From contig JANWWB010000441.1 of assembly GCA_025056515.1 (NCBI GenBank), positions 1 through 6,502 on the forward strand: 6,502 nt of DNA. The letters run 5' to 3'. Every line of letters starts with the position of its first letter. Positions within the stretch are counted from its first letter, which is position 1. The notes beneath the pieces were generated by a model that worked only from the letters and a program-made list of their open reading frames with translations, made no database searches and was not told the DNA's origin. The position numbers and the translations under genes are program-made. The DNA comes from Anaerolineales bacterium. GTDB taxonomy: Bacteria > Chloroflexota > Anaerolineae > Anaerolineales > Villigracilaceae. This document shows, piece after piece, positions 1 through 5,642 of the stretch.

Positions 1-1036
1 GGCAAGAGGCGCAAATGGCGATCTTCTGCTCGCGGGTTTGCGGCCACTGGATGCTATGGCTGTAGAACGGAGCGATAGCCGCAAAGGTCTTGACCTCGCC
101 GGTTTCGGTGGTGTAAACGGCCGGCATAATTGTGCCCAGATCATATTTGCCCTGGTCGTTCACAACCAAGAACTTCCAACCGGTCACACGGGCATGTGGA
201 TATTCCGGTAGACCAGAGAGCGTGCCGTTGATGTGGCAACCCTGGCAGGAAGTGACAGTCTGCGCGTGGCAGGTCTCGCAGGTCATGTTCTCACCATGGA
301 TGCTGTGACCAGCGGTCTTGCTGAGAGTTTCCTTGGTGTGGCAGGTTGTGCATTCGGTGTTCGGCGATTCCAGGAAGGAGCGATAGGTATTGCCGTCTCC
401 GTGAGTGTCGCCTGTCCCGTGGCAGTTGACGCACGTCATCGCTAGGCCCTTGCCGTAGGGTGGCGGGTTGCGGTGAACGTCGGTCACCAGCGGTTCGGTC
501 ATTGGATTGCCGGTGACGGGATCGAGCACCGGATTCCCTTCTTTATCCACGCGCTGTTTGGTTGCGCCCCACTCAAAGCGCTGGCGGCCATGGCAGGCCA
601 AGCAACCCTGATTACGACCGTCGTCTGGGAATTGCGGCAATTTGACCGAGGCCTGTACCGGTGCGTACTCGTTGTTAATGTGACAAGACTCGCAGCGCGG
701 TTGACCGACTTTGCCTTCCACTTTGTTATAGAGAGTGTGGCAATGCTGGCACGGCAATTTTTCGTAAGGAATGCCGGTCAGGAGTTCCATACCGCCATTT
801 TCTTTGGAGTACCAGTAGGCCTTGCCGGCGGTTGTGCCATGAAGTGAGTTCGGCAGATATTCATAGGCTAGTTTGACCGGGTCCGGTGGTTCAACGGTCA
901 CAATGACTTCTTTGGTGACCTCGACCACTTGGGTGACGACCACAGGAGTGGCAGTTTCCTGGGCTTTTGGCTGGCAAGCCGCAGCTATCAAGATCAACAA
1001 ACCGAGTGCAATGATGCCGATAGCAAGTTTTTTCAT
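1..1036 (-). CDS. Multiheme c-type cytochrome lipoprotein, 5' end complete, truncated by the left window edge
   Basis: Reading the minus strand from ATG at 1036-1034 gives 345 codons with no stop, so the C terminus lies outside the window. Residues 1-20 form a lipoprotein signal peptide (Lys-Lys, a hydrophobic run, then AAA-Cys21). A T/P/V/E-rich stalk of about 25 residues follows. Covalent heme sites CXXCH lie at residues 96 (CQHCH), 115 (CESCH), 145 (CLACH), 202 (CVNCH), 229 (CTTCH), 253 (CETCH) and 264 (CQGCH). An eighth, CASC at 342, loses its His at the edge. The sixth and seventh sites are only six residues apart, so those hemes should be closely packed. The start is fixed by an excellent Shine-Dalgarno, TAAGGAGGT, whose complement is at 1043-1051. 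The protein should sit outside the cytoplasmic membrane as an electron carrier or terminal reductase. No specific enzyme family was recognised. It diverges from the LysR gene, which may regulate it. Confidence 0.93.
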   Translation of the reverse strand, partial: MKKLAIGIIALGLLILIAAACQPKAQETATPVVVTQVVEVTKEVIVTVEPPDPVKLAYEYLPNSLHGTTAGKAYWYSKENGGMELLTGIPYEKLPCQHCHTLYNKVEGKVGQPRCESCHINNEYAPVQASVKLPQFPDDGRNQGCLACHGRQRFEWGATKQRVDKEGNPVLDPVTGNPMTEPLVTDVHRNPPPYGKGLAMTCVNCHGTGDTHGDGNTYRSFLESPNTECTTCHTKETLSKTAGHSIHGENMTCETCHAQTVTSCQGCHINGTLSGLPEYPHARVTGWKFLVVNDQGKYDLGTIMPAVYTTETGEVKTFAAIAPFYSHSIQWPQTREQKIAICASC

Positions 1037-1091
1037 GGGCTTACCTCCTTAGGTTATAGAAGAGTTTCCCTGAAGCAAACAGGATTCAAAG

Positions 1092-1105
1092 ATGACAAAT
1101 GTCAT
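1092..1105. promoter_or_regulatory. Dyad ATGACA-AA-TGTCAT, candidate operator
   Basis: The arms are a perfect 6-bp inverted repeat separated by two bases. It lies at or just after the predicted transcription start of the leftward cytochrome gene, a position suited to repression. The binding protein is unknown. At 14 bp in an AT-rich spacer it could arise by chance. Confidence 0.35.
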
Positions 1106-1121
1106 AATGAAATTATCATTA
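1105..1121. promoter_or_regulatory. Dyad TAATGA-N5-TCATTA, candidate operator
   Basis: The arms are perfect 6-bp inverted repeats around a 5-bp AATTA centre. The dyad abuts the 1092-1105 dyad, sharing base 1105, and covers the predicted -10 (GATAAT) of the leftward promoter. Its AT-rich composition makes it the weakest of the three dyads. Confidence 0.25.
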
Positions 1122-1138
1122 AACTAACTTATATTTTC

Positions 1139-1156
1139 TAGTGACAGATATCACTA
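1139..1156. promoter_or_regulatory. CRP/FNR-like dyad TAGTGA-N6-TCACTA
   Basis: The perfect 6-bp arms with a 6-bp spacer share the GTGA-N6-TCAC core of CRP/FNR-superfamily sites (CRP consensus TGTGA-N6-TCACA; HcpR sites are similar). The centre at 1147.5 is about 42 bp upstream of the predicted start of the leftward cytochrome transcript (near 1105), which is the class II activator position. Redox- or nitrosative-stress-responsive members of this superfamily often control anaerobic cytochromes. The regulator is not in this window, and both the site and the promoter are inferred. Confidence 0.4.
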
Positions 1157-1231
1157 TTTATTATTAGATTAATTAAATGTTAACTTTCAGCCAACCTTAT
1201 CATTTTTTCTTAAGAAAGGTCGGATGCTGAA

Positions 1232-2203
1232 ATGTTCGAACTCTCCCACTTGCGTGTGTTCTTAATTGCAGCCGAGGAGCAAAGCTTCAGCCGAGCAGCA
1301 GCGCGCTTGGGGCTTTCACAGTCGGCTGTCAGTCAAATTATTCAAACGCTTGAGCGTGCTTATGATTTAGAGCTGTTTGAGCGGCGAGGTCGTTCGGTCG
1401 TTCTCAGCGATGCAGGTCGGGCCATTTTGCCCGTGGTGCGTGAAGCAGTGAACGCAGCTCGCCTTGTGGAGGACGCTCTGTTAAATGTCCGACAGGATAT
1501 CAGCGGAGAGTTGCTGATTGGGTGTTCGACCTCGGCAGGGAAGTATCTCTTGCCGATTTTGTTAGCAGATTTTCAGCACCAGTTTCCGGGCGTCTTCCCA
1601 CGTGTCCAGATTATGGGCCGAGAGATGGTGGTCAATAAGTTGCTTGAATACGAGATCCCCTTTGGTGTTACCAGCCGACAGATAGACCACAGCGATTTGG
1701 AGTTTTTCCCGCTGTTTGAAGACCACATTATCCTGATTGTGCCTCCAGACCATCCTTGGGCAAAATTTGGACATGCTCACCCGGATGATTTGCTCAATCA
1801 GCCGATTATTACGCGGGAGGAAAGTTCGGGCACCCGCGAAGCAGTTGTCGAAGCGCTGCGGCAGGTGGGATTGCATTGCAATTTATTCAAGATTCGTATG
1901 GAATTGGGCAATCCAGAGGCAATCGTCTATGCAGTCGAACGAGGGGTAGGAATTGCATTCGTCTCGAGATTGGTTGCAGCCCGCTCCCTCGCTCTTGGGC
2001 TTGTTCGAAGCGTGGAAGTTGAAGGATTGACACTCAAACGGATGATTTATGTTTCTCGTTTGCTCTCTCAGCCGATGACTCGTGTCCAGAACCTCTTTTG
2101 GGAATATCTCGTTCAACGCCGTTCAGAGCTACAAAGTTGGTTAGAAAGGTCGAATGAAATTCTTCCGACAGGCTTTGACCATGTGACTTTTAAGGTCGGA
2201 TGA
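1232..2203 (+). CDS. LysR-family transcriptional regulator
   Basis: The 323-residue length is normal for the family. Residues 3-65 form the winged helix-turn-helix, with the family pattern FSRAAARLGLSQSAVSQ, then LERAYDLELFERR and LSDAGR. A linker helix runs to about residue 90. The effector-binding domain (about 92-295) starts at GELLIGCSTSAGKYLLP and has STSAG at 99-103, ESSGTR at 197-202 and GVGIAFVS at 238-245. These are typical ligand-pocket regions, and the SSGTR segment recalls the CysL/CbbR-like subgroup, but the effector cannot be named. ATG 1232 is the only usable start, because a frame stop lies at 1211-1213. A GAAAGG Shine-Dalgarno at 1214-1219 is rather far away (12 nt). Its divergent position suggests control of the leftward cytochrome lipoprotein, its own gene, and perhaps the cytochrome operon downstream. 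Confidence 0.95.
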   Translation: MFELSHLRVFLIAAEEQSFSRAAARLGLSQSAVSQIIQTLERAYDLELFERRGRSVVLSDAGRAILPVVREAVNAARLVEDALLNVRQDISGELLIGCSTSAGKYLLPILLADFQHQFPGVFPRVQIMGREMVVNKLLEYEIPFGVTSRQIDHSDLEFFPLFEDHIILIVPPDHPWAKFGHAHPDDLLNQPIITREESSGTREAVVEALRQVGLHCNLFKIRMELGNPEAIVYAVERGVGIAFVSRLVAARSLALGLVRSVEVEGLTLKRMIYVSRLLSQPMTRVQNLFWEYLVQRRSELQSWLERSNEILPTGFDHVTFKVG

Positions 2204-2389
2204 TTGTGTGTCGCCTGACGCATTGTCTGTCAACTCTCTCACAGTTACTCTTGAGTACACCAAGGCCTGTACCGAACATGTTGCTTACAAGCGATTCTTG
2301 GTCCGATCAGTTTGATTTTTCTGGGAGCATTCCCGATCCCCAACCTACAAGGCCTGAGCAAAACATCGAAAACAATTCACACAAAAGGC

Positions 2390-2423
2390 GCGGTTAGATG
2401 AATACTGCGGCTAGATGAATACT
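2390..2423. repeat. 17-bp tandem repeat, two copies
   Basis: GCGG(T/C)TAGATGAATACT occurs twice head to tail with a period of 17 bp and one mismatch (T or C at the fifth base). The sequence continues into TATGAATATT, an imperfect echo of the unit's end. It lies in the non-coding interval about 140 bp upstream of the promoter at 2537-2565. It could be a tandem duplication or a paired regulator site. Confidence 0.8.
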
Positions 2424-2500
2424 TATGAATATTGCCTGATAGGCAGCACCAGACACATAGAGAAATGCTGGGTCCATCTTTAGATTTATTAGTTTATCTT

Positions 2501-2529
2501 ATAAGTAAAGTTGCAAAAGAGTAACTTAT
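2501..2529. promoter_or_regulatory. Dyad ATAAGT-N17-ACTTAT upstream of the cytochrome operon promoter
   Basis: The perfect 6-bp arms are separated by 17 bp and centred at 2515. That is about 57 bp upstream of the start site predicted from the promoter at 2537-2565, a normal place for an activator. The arms are AT-rich and the spacer is long, so this is only a candidate site. Confidence 0.25.
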
Positions 2530-2536
2530 GTTATTC

Positions 2537-2565
2537 TTTTCATCTGGTTCCCTCATCAGTATAAT
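2537..2565 (+). promoter_or_regulatory. Sigma-70-like promoter for the cytochrome operon
   Basis: A perfect -10 TATAAT (2560-2565) lies 17 bp downstream of a 4/6 -35, TTTTCA (2537-2542). The predicted transcription start is near 2572, leaving an untranslated leader of about 240 nt before ATG 2811. It is the best promoter match in the interval and points at the cytochrome genes. Confidence 0.5.
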
Positions 2566-2571
2566 GCCTTT

Positions 2572-2810
2572 GCTTGAACGATTCGCTGCCATAAAAAATC
2601 ATCTCTTTCTGTGCCTGTTACGTTCCCTCTATAAAAACAGGGAGAATCGGCACCGAAGGAAGCTTGCCTGAAAGATTGGCCTCTTTGCTGTCATTCAGGC
2701 CAAGATTATCTCGGTCAGATTGTGTTTTCTCGTATCGTTGGATTGGTCTAGATTTTACGTAGTACGTAGGAAACCTTACCTGGCTTATCCTGATTCCTAG
2801 GAGTGGTGAT
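2572..2810 (+). promoter_or_regulatory. Long 5' leader of the cytochrome operon with possible RNA structure
   Basis: Possible stems are: a 6-bp stem with one G-U pair around a 10-nt loop (2623-2644, core TCCCT/AGGGA); GCCTGAA (2666-2672) with TTCAGGC (2694-2700), extendable to 2703 with one bulge; a competing inner stem AAAGA/TCTTT (2671-2675 and 2682-2686); TACGTA-G-TACGTA (2756-2768); and TAGGAA (2767-2772) with TTCCTA (2794-2799), which would overlap the Shine-Dalgarno TAGGAG (2798-2803). No known riboswitch class was recognised. The leader depends on the predicted promoter, so structure-based control is speculative. Confidence 0.3.
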
Positions 2811-3974
2811 ATGCGCATAGTTATGCAACAACATTTGCCTTTGTCCCTTTTGGGAATAGGGGCTGCACTTTCCTTGGTAGCAATTCTGCTATGGTTGCCC
2901 CTCTTTTCTCAACCGGTCCAAGCTGCGCCGCTTCCTCAGAGTAGCGATGAAGATGAGGCTTGTTTGCTTTGTCATAAGCAACCCGGCATGAGCAAGACAT
3001 TACCTAACGGCGATATCCTTCCCTTGACCGTTGACCCGGAGTTGATTCAGGCCTCTGTTCATGGTCAAGCTGGCTTACGGTGTGTAGATTGCCATGAAGG
3101 GATCAGGGGTTTCCCGCATCCGGAGTTTAAGGTTGAGAGTCGTCGTGAGGCTACACTGGCGCTGTATGGTGTATGCGCCAAATGCCATACAACCCAATAT
3201 ACCCAAACCCAGGACAGTGTACACTTTCATGCCCTAGCCAGTGGCAACCTAAATGCTGCAGTCTGCACCGATTGTCATGACCCGCATGCCCAAGCGCGTA
3301 TCACTGACCCGCAGACCGGTCAGCCTTACCCGGAACAGCGCATTTACGATGCCGAAATCTGTGGACGTTGCCATAGCGCGATCTATGACGAATTTGTTGC
3401 CAGCATTCATGGAAATGCACTCTATCAGAACAATCCAGATGTCCCAACTTGTACCACTTGTCATGGGGTCCATGATATTCGTGGGCCACAAGAAGTGGCT
3501 TTTCGTCTCAAATCTCCAACCGAGATGTGCGGTCGCTGTCACACTGACCCAGAGATGATGGGTAAATATGGCATCTCAACCAACGTCCTGAATAGTTATG
3601 TGGCCGACTTTCACGGCACGACGGTGCTCCTGTTTGAGAAAGTATCTCCCGACCAGCCTTTCAACAAGCCGCTTTGTACGGACTGTCATGGAGTGCACAA
3701 AATACTGGCCACCGATGATCCTCAACATGGCTTACAGATTCGTGAAAATATCCTGGTAACTTGTCAGCGGTGCCATCCGACCGCTACTATCAACTTTTCT
3801 GATGCTTGGTTGAGCCACTACGAGCCTAGTCCAAAGCATTATCCGATTGTGTACTACGTCAATCTTTTCTATAAAATCTTTATCCCTCTGGTCTTGGGAG
3901 GGATGGGGGTATTTGTTCTGAGTGATGTGTATCGTCGTTTCATTCGTCGTCGGAAAGGAGATGCTCACGCATGA
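2811..3974 (+). CDS. Membrane-anchored nonaheme c-type cytochrome
   Basis: This 387-residue protein has a Sec signal peptide (hydrophobic 11-32, likely cleavage after VQA at 38). Nine CXXCH sites start at residues 51, 91, 122, 152, 184, 214, 240, 289 and 318. A C-terminal membrane helix (about 352-372) ends in an Arg/Lys-rich tail (RRFIRRRK), so the heme domain is outside and the tail cytoplasmic. The hemes run as about four two-heme units, each with a His-containing stretch (such as SVHG or SIHG) before the second CXXCH. The later units end in CHGVH. The start ATG has TAGGAG at 2798-2803, seven bases upstream. The stop overlaps the next start as ATGA. The overlapping cytochrome b gene identifies it as the electron-accepting c-heme subunit of a quinone-linked complex. 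Nine c hemes beside a FdnI/HydC-type b domain matches the content of Geobacter CbcL. The final acceptor cannot be deduced. Confidence 0.95.
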   Translation: MRIVMQQHLPLSLLGIGAALSLVAILLWLPLFSQPVQAAPLPQSSDEDEACLLCHKQPGMSKTLPNGDILPLTVDPELIQASVHGQAGLRCVDCHEGIRGFPHPEFKVESRREATLALYGVCAKCHTTQYTQTQDSVHFHALASGNLNAAVCTDCHDPHAQARITDPQTGQPYPEQRIYDAEICGRCHSAIYDEFVASIHGNALYQNNPDVPTCTTCHGVHDIRGPQEVAFRLKSPTEMCGRCHTDPEMMGKYGISTNVLNSYVADFHGTTVLLFEKVSPDQPFNKPLCTDCHGVHKILATDDPQHGLQIRENILVTCQRCHPTATINFSDAWLSHYEPSPKHYPIVYYVNLFYKIFIPLVLGGMGVFVLSDVYRRFIRRRKGDAHA

Positions 3975-5131
3975 GCCAGACACAAGCTTCCTCTCGTTAC
4001 TTGCGTTTTACTCTTGCGCAACGGATTGAGCATCTAGTCATGATGCTGTCGTTTGCCACGCTTGCCTTAACCGGTTTACCACAGAAATTTCCTCTCTCTG
4101 AAATTTCCCAATCGATTGTCAAGATTTTGGGTGGGATTGAGAGCGTGCGCCAGATTCATCATGTCGCCGCTATTGTGATGATGTTCGGGGTGATTTACCA
4201 CATCTTGGCGGTAGGATATAAGCTCTTTGTCCTTCGCCTCCGCCCGACGATGGTACCGACTCTGAAGGATATTAAGGATGCATGGCAGGCCTTTTTGTAC
4301 AATCTTGGTTTGGCGAAAACGTATCCACAGATGGGGCGGTACACCTTCGAAGAGAAAATGGAATATTGGGCGTTTGTCTGGGGCGCAATTATAATGGGGC
4401 AAACCGGTTTTATGATGTGGAATCCCATCACCACGGCACGTCTCTTGCCGGGTGAATTCATCCCTGCGGCCAAAGCGGCGCATGGCGGCGAGGCGCTTCT
4501 GGCGGTTTTGGCAATTATCATCTGGCATATGTATGGTGTGCATGTCCGGCGTTTCAACAAGGCGATGTGGACCGGCTACCTAAGCGAAGAGGAAATGCTT
4601 CACGAACATCCCCTGGAATTAGCCGATAGGAAAGCTGGTCTGGATAAACCTCAGTTGGACCCCCTGGTTCTTCGCCGTCGTCGGGCAATATACTTCCCGA
4701 TAGCTGCTTTTTTGGCAGTTCTCATGCTTGGAGGAGTGTATTTCTTCGTCTTTGCTGAGGAAACAGCATTGGCTGCGGCCTCGCCTGTGGAGACTGTGCC
4801 GGTCTATGCGCCACGCACGCCCACCCCTTCTCCTACTCCCACGCTTGCTGTTTCGCCTGAGGCTCCGCTAACGTGGAACGGCGCTATCGGGGTTCTCTTT
4901 CAGCAGAAGTGTGGCTTGTGTCATGGAGCGGGTTCGTTCACCGGCCTTTCGCTTGATACGTATGCCAATGCTATGGCCGGAGGTAAAAACGGTGTTGTCA
5001 TCTTACCTGGCAAGAGCGCAGAAAGCCCTCTGATTCTCCAACAAGAAAAGGGTGGGCATCCTGGTCAGTTCTCCTCTCAGGAGCTTGAGATGCTCAGAGC
5101 CTGGATTGACGCAGGGGCGCCGGAGAAATAA
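3971..5131 (+). CDS. FdnI/HydC-like diheme cytochrome b with C-terminal monoheme cytochrome c domain
   Basis: The 386-residue protein has helices at about 19-36, 63-83, 131-150, 171-191 and 240-262. The first four match the cytochrome b subunits of formate dehydrogenase and Ni-Fe hydrogenase. Likely heme b ligands are His21 with His186 (cytoplasmic side) and His63 or His64 with His171 (outer side). Basic loops (KLFVLRLR, HVRRFNK, RRRR at 235-238) put N and C ends of the four-helix core inside, so the fifth helix carries the tail outside. A TPTPSPTPT linker (283-291) leads to a monoheme domain (about 300-386) with CGLCH at 314-318 and LRAWIDAGAP near the end, as in Planctomycete-type cytochrome c domains. 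No obvious Met ligand is present; His363 is a candidate. The ATGA overlap with the upstream stop, plus AAAGGAG at 3954-3960, indicates translational coupling. It should move electrons between the quinone pool and the nonaheme partner. Confidence 0.93.
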   Translation: MSQTQASSRYLRFTLAQRIEHLVMMLSFATLALTGLPQKFPLSEISQSIVKILGGIESVRQIHHVAAIVMMFGVIYHILAVGYKLFVLRLRPTMVPTLKDIKDAWQAFLYNLGLAKTYPQMGRYTFEEKMEYWAFVWGAIIMGQTGFMMWNPITTARLLPGEFIPAAKAAHGGEALLAVLAIIIWHMYGVHVRRFNKAMWTGYLSEEEMLHEHPLELADRKAGLDKPQLDPLVLRRRRAIYFPIAAFLAVLMLGGVYFFVFAEETALAAASPVETVPVYAPRTPTPSPTPTLAVSPEAPLTWNGAIGVLFQQKCGLCHGAGSFTGLSLDTYANAMAGGKNGVVILPGKSAESPLILQQEKGGHPGQFSSQELEMLRAWIDAGAPEK

Positions 5132-5162
5132 ACGTTGGTCCCCTTTTGGCGGAGAGGATTGT

Positions 5163-5188
5163 TAAGCTTGTCGTTCACGCCAAGCTTA
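5163..5188 (+). other. Hairpin TAAGCTTG-N10-CAAGCTTA after the cytochrome operon
   Basis: The perfect 8-bp arms surround a 10-nt loop, 32 nt after the cytochrome b stop. No base separates it from the stronger hairpin at 5189-5218. It may help termination or protect the mRNA end. Confidence 0.6.
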
Positions 5189-5225
5189 TGTAGGACAACT
5201 CATGAGAGTTGTCCTACAAATTTTG
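5189..5225 (+). terminator. Probable intrinsic terminator of the cytochrome operon
   Basis: A perfect 13-bp stem, TGTAGGACAACTC paired with GAGTTGTCCTACA, closes a 4-nt ATGA loop (5189-5218). AAATTTT follows, a weak U-tract. It lies between convergent genes: the plus-strand cytochrome operon and the minus-strand small genes ending at 5299. On the minus strand no T-run follows, so the plus strand is the better terminator direction. Such a strong stem with a poor U-tract could also be a dispersed genomic hairpin repeat. Confidence 0.65.
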
Positions 5226-5298
5226 AGTTCGGCAACTGACTATAGGCTGAGTATTGCTGGTTTTATCTGTCCCAGTCTTGCGGGATGCAGTGTGCGGG

Positions 5299-5631
5299 TC
5301 AGCTTGCGGAGGGGACAGGCGTCAAGCGAAAGACCGGGCAATTCCAACAGTTCTCTCGCAGGCGACCATCAGGCAGACGAAATGTCTGCCAGCAGGGAAT
5401 CGTGGGACAAGCTGCTGCAGGACAATTCTGGCGTCGAGGTTCGGGACATCCTCGGCTTTGCCAACAAGGGATAAGGTCATGACGTTGGACAAGCGCCCCT
5501 TGGCTCTGTGCTTGCCAGCGCTGATCTAGTTTATTGAGTAGTAGGAAGAGTAGGCTGGTAATGAATAATGGGATGCCAATCCGTACCAGAATTCCTAAGA
5601 CAATCCACAAAATCGTTTGGTTGATGTTCAT
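5299..5631 (-). CDS. Small membrane protein with a C-terminal Cys/Trp 'two-CW'-like domain
   Basis: This 110-residue protein has one N-terminal membrane helix (about 7-32) with Arg17 and Pro21 inside it, a short charged stretch (NKLDQRWQ), then a cysteine-rich tail. Cysteines lie at 56, 62, 70, 75, 80, 95 and 98. Two are in PCW motifs (PCWQSRGC at 55-62 and PCW at 79-81), and a third C-W pair forms CWNC at 95-98. The pattern recalls what databases call a two-CW domain, possibly a metal- or cofactor-binding module; the function is unknown. ATG at 5631-5629 is preferred, because AGGTGA (complement 5636-5641) is five bases upstream. A TTG five codons earlier overlaps the preceding gene's stop and would swallow this ribosome site. 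It follows the 40-aa membrane gene after 11 nt and is probably co-transcribed with it. Confidence 0.8.
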   Translation of the reverse strand: MNINQTILWIVLGILVRIGIPLFITSLLFLLLNKLDQRWQAQSQGALVQRHDLIPCWQSRGCPEPRRQNCPAAACPTIPCWQTFRLPDGRLRENCWNCPVFRLTPVPSAS

Positions 5632-5642
5632 ATAATCACCTA

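Larger units (their letters stand above)
1037..1231. promoter_or_regulatory. Divergent intergenic region between the cytochrome lipoprotein and the LysR gene
   Basis: This 195-bp spacer is clearly more AT-rich than the flanking genes and must carry both divergent promoters. For the leftward cytochrome gene, a candidate on the minus strand is TAGAAA (1140-1135), 17 bp, then GATAAT (1117-1112), predicting a start near 1105. For lysR, a lone -10-like TATCAT lies at 1198-1203 with no convincing -35. Three dyads, listed separately, lie between 1092 and 1156. LysR regulators usually bind such divergent spacers, but none of the three dyads has the classical T-N11-A spacing. The promoter calls are pattern matches only. 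Confidence 0.5.
2204..2810. other. 607-bp non-coding interval between lysR and the cytochrome operon
   Basis: No convincing gene was found here. It contains a small perfect hairpin TACTC-TT-GAGTA (2246-2257), the octamer AAGGCCTG twice (2262-2269 and 2350-2357), a 17-bp tandem repeat (2390-2423), a short hairpin TGCCT-GAT-AGGCA (2433-2445) with no T-run after it, a dyad and promoter (2501-2565), and a leader of about 240 nt before the cytochrome gene. No clear intrinsic terminator for lysR was found, so read-through towards the cytochrome operon is possible. Confidence 0.6.

Noticed and set aside
233..1141. Plus-strand frames of 70-124 codons
   Set aside because: They are antisense to the multiheme lipoprotein, whose CXXCH series and signal peptide establish the minus-strand frame.
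1216..2202. AAGGTCGGATG at 1216-1226 and 2192-2202 (and AAGGTCGAATG at 2146-2156) flanking lysR, considered as target-site or attachment repeats
   Set aside because: An exact 11-mer match within 6.5 kb is expected several times by chance, and the lysR gene shows no other sign of being an inserted unit.
2200..2397. 65-codon plus-strand frame overlapping the lysR stop by ATGA
   Set aside because: The overlap looks like translational coupling, but AAGG is only four bases from the ATG. The product is low-complexity and Pro/Ser/Asn-rich with no recognisable domain or helix, and the frame ends inside the tandem repeat region. The evidence is not enough for a gene.
2433..2445. Hairpin TGCCT-GAT-AGGCA as a lysR terminator
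   Set aside because: The stem is only 5 bp and has no T-run on either side, so it is too weak to call a terminator.
2618..2818. 66-codon minus-strand frame overlapping the start of the nonaheme gene
   Set aside because: It covers the leader and ribosome site of a certain gene and has no family character or convincing ribosome site.
5202..5529. Plus-strand frames of 65-91 codons
   Set aside because: They begin inside the terminator stem or just after it and run antisense to the two-CW-like gene, whose cysteine pattern and ribosome site are far more convincing.
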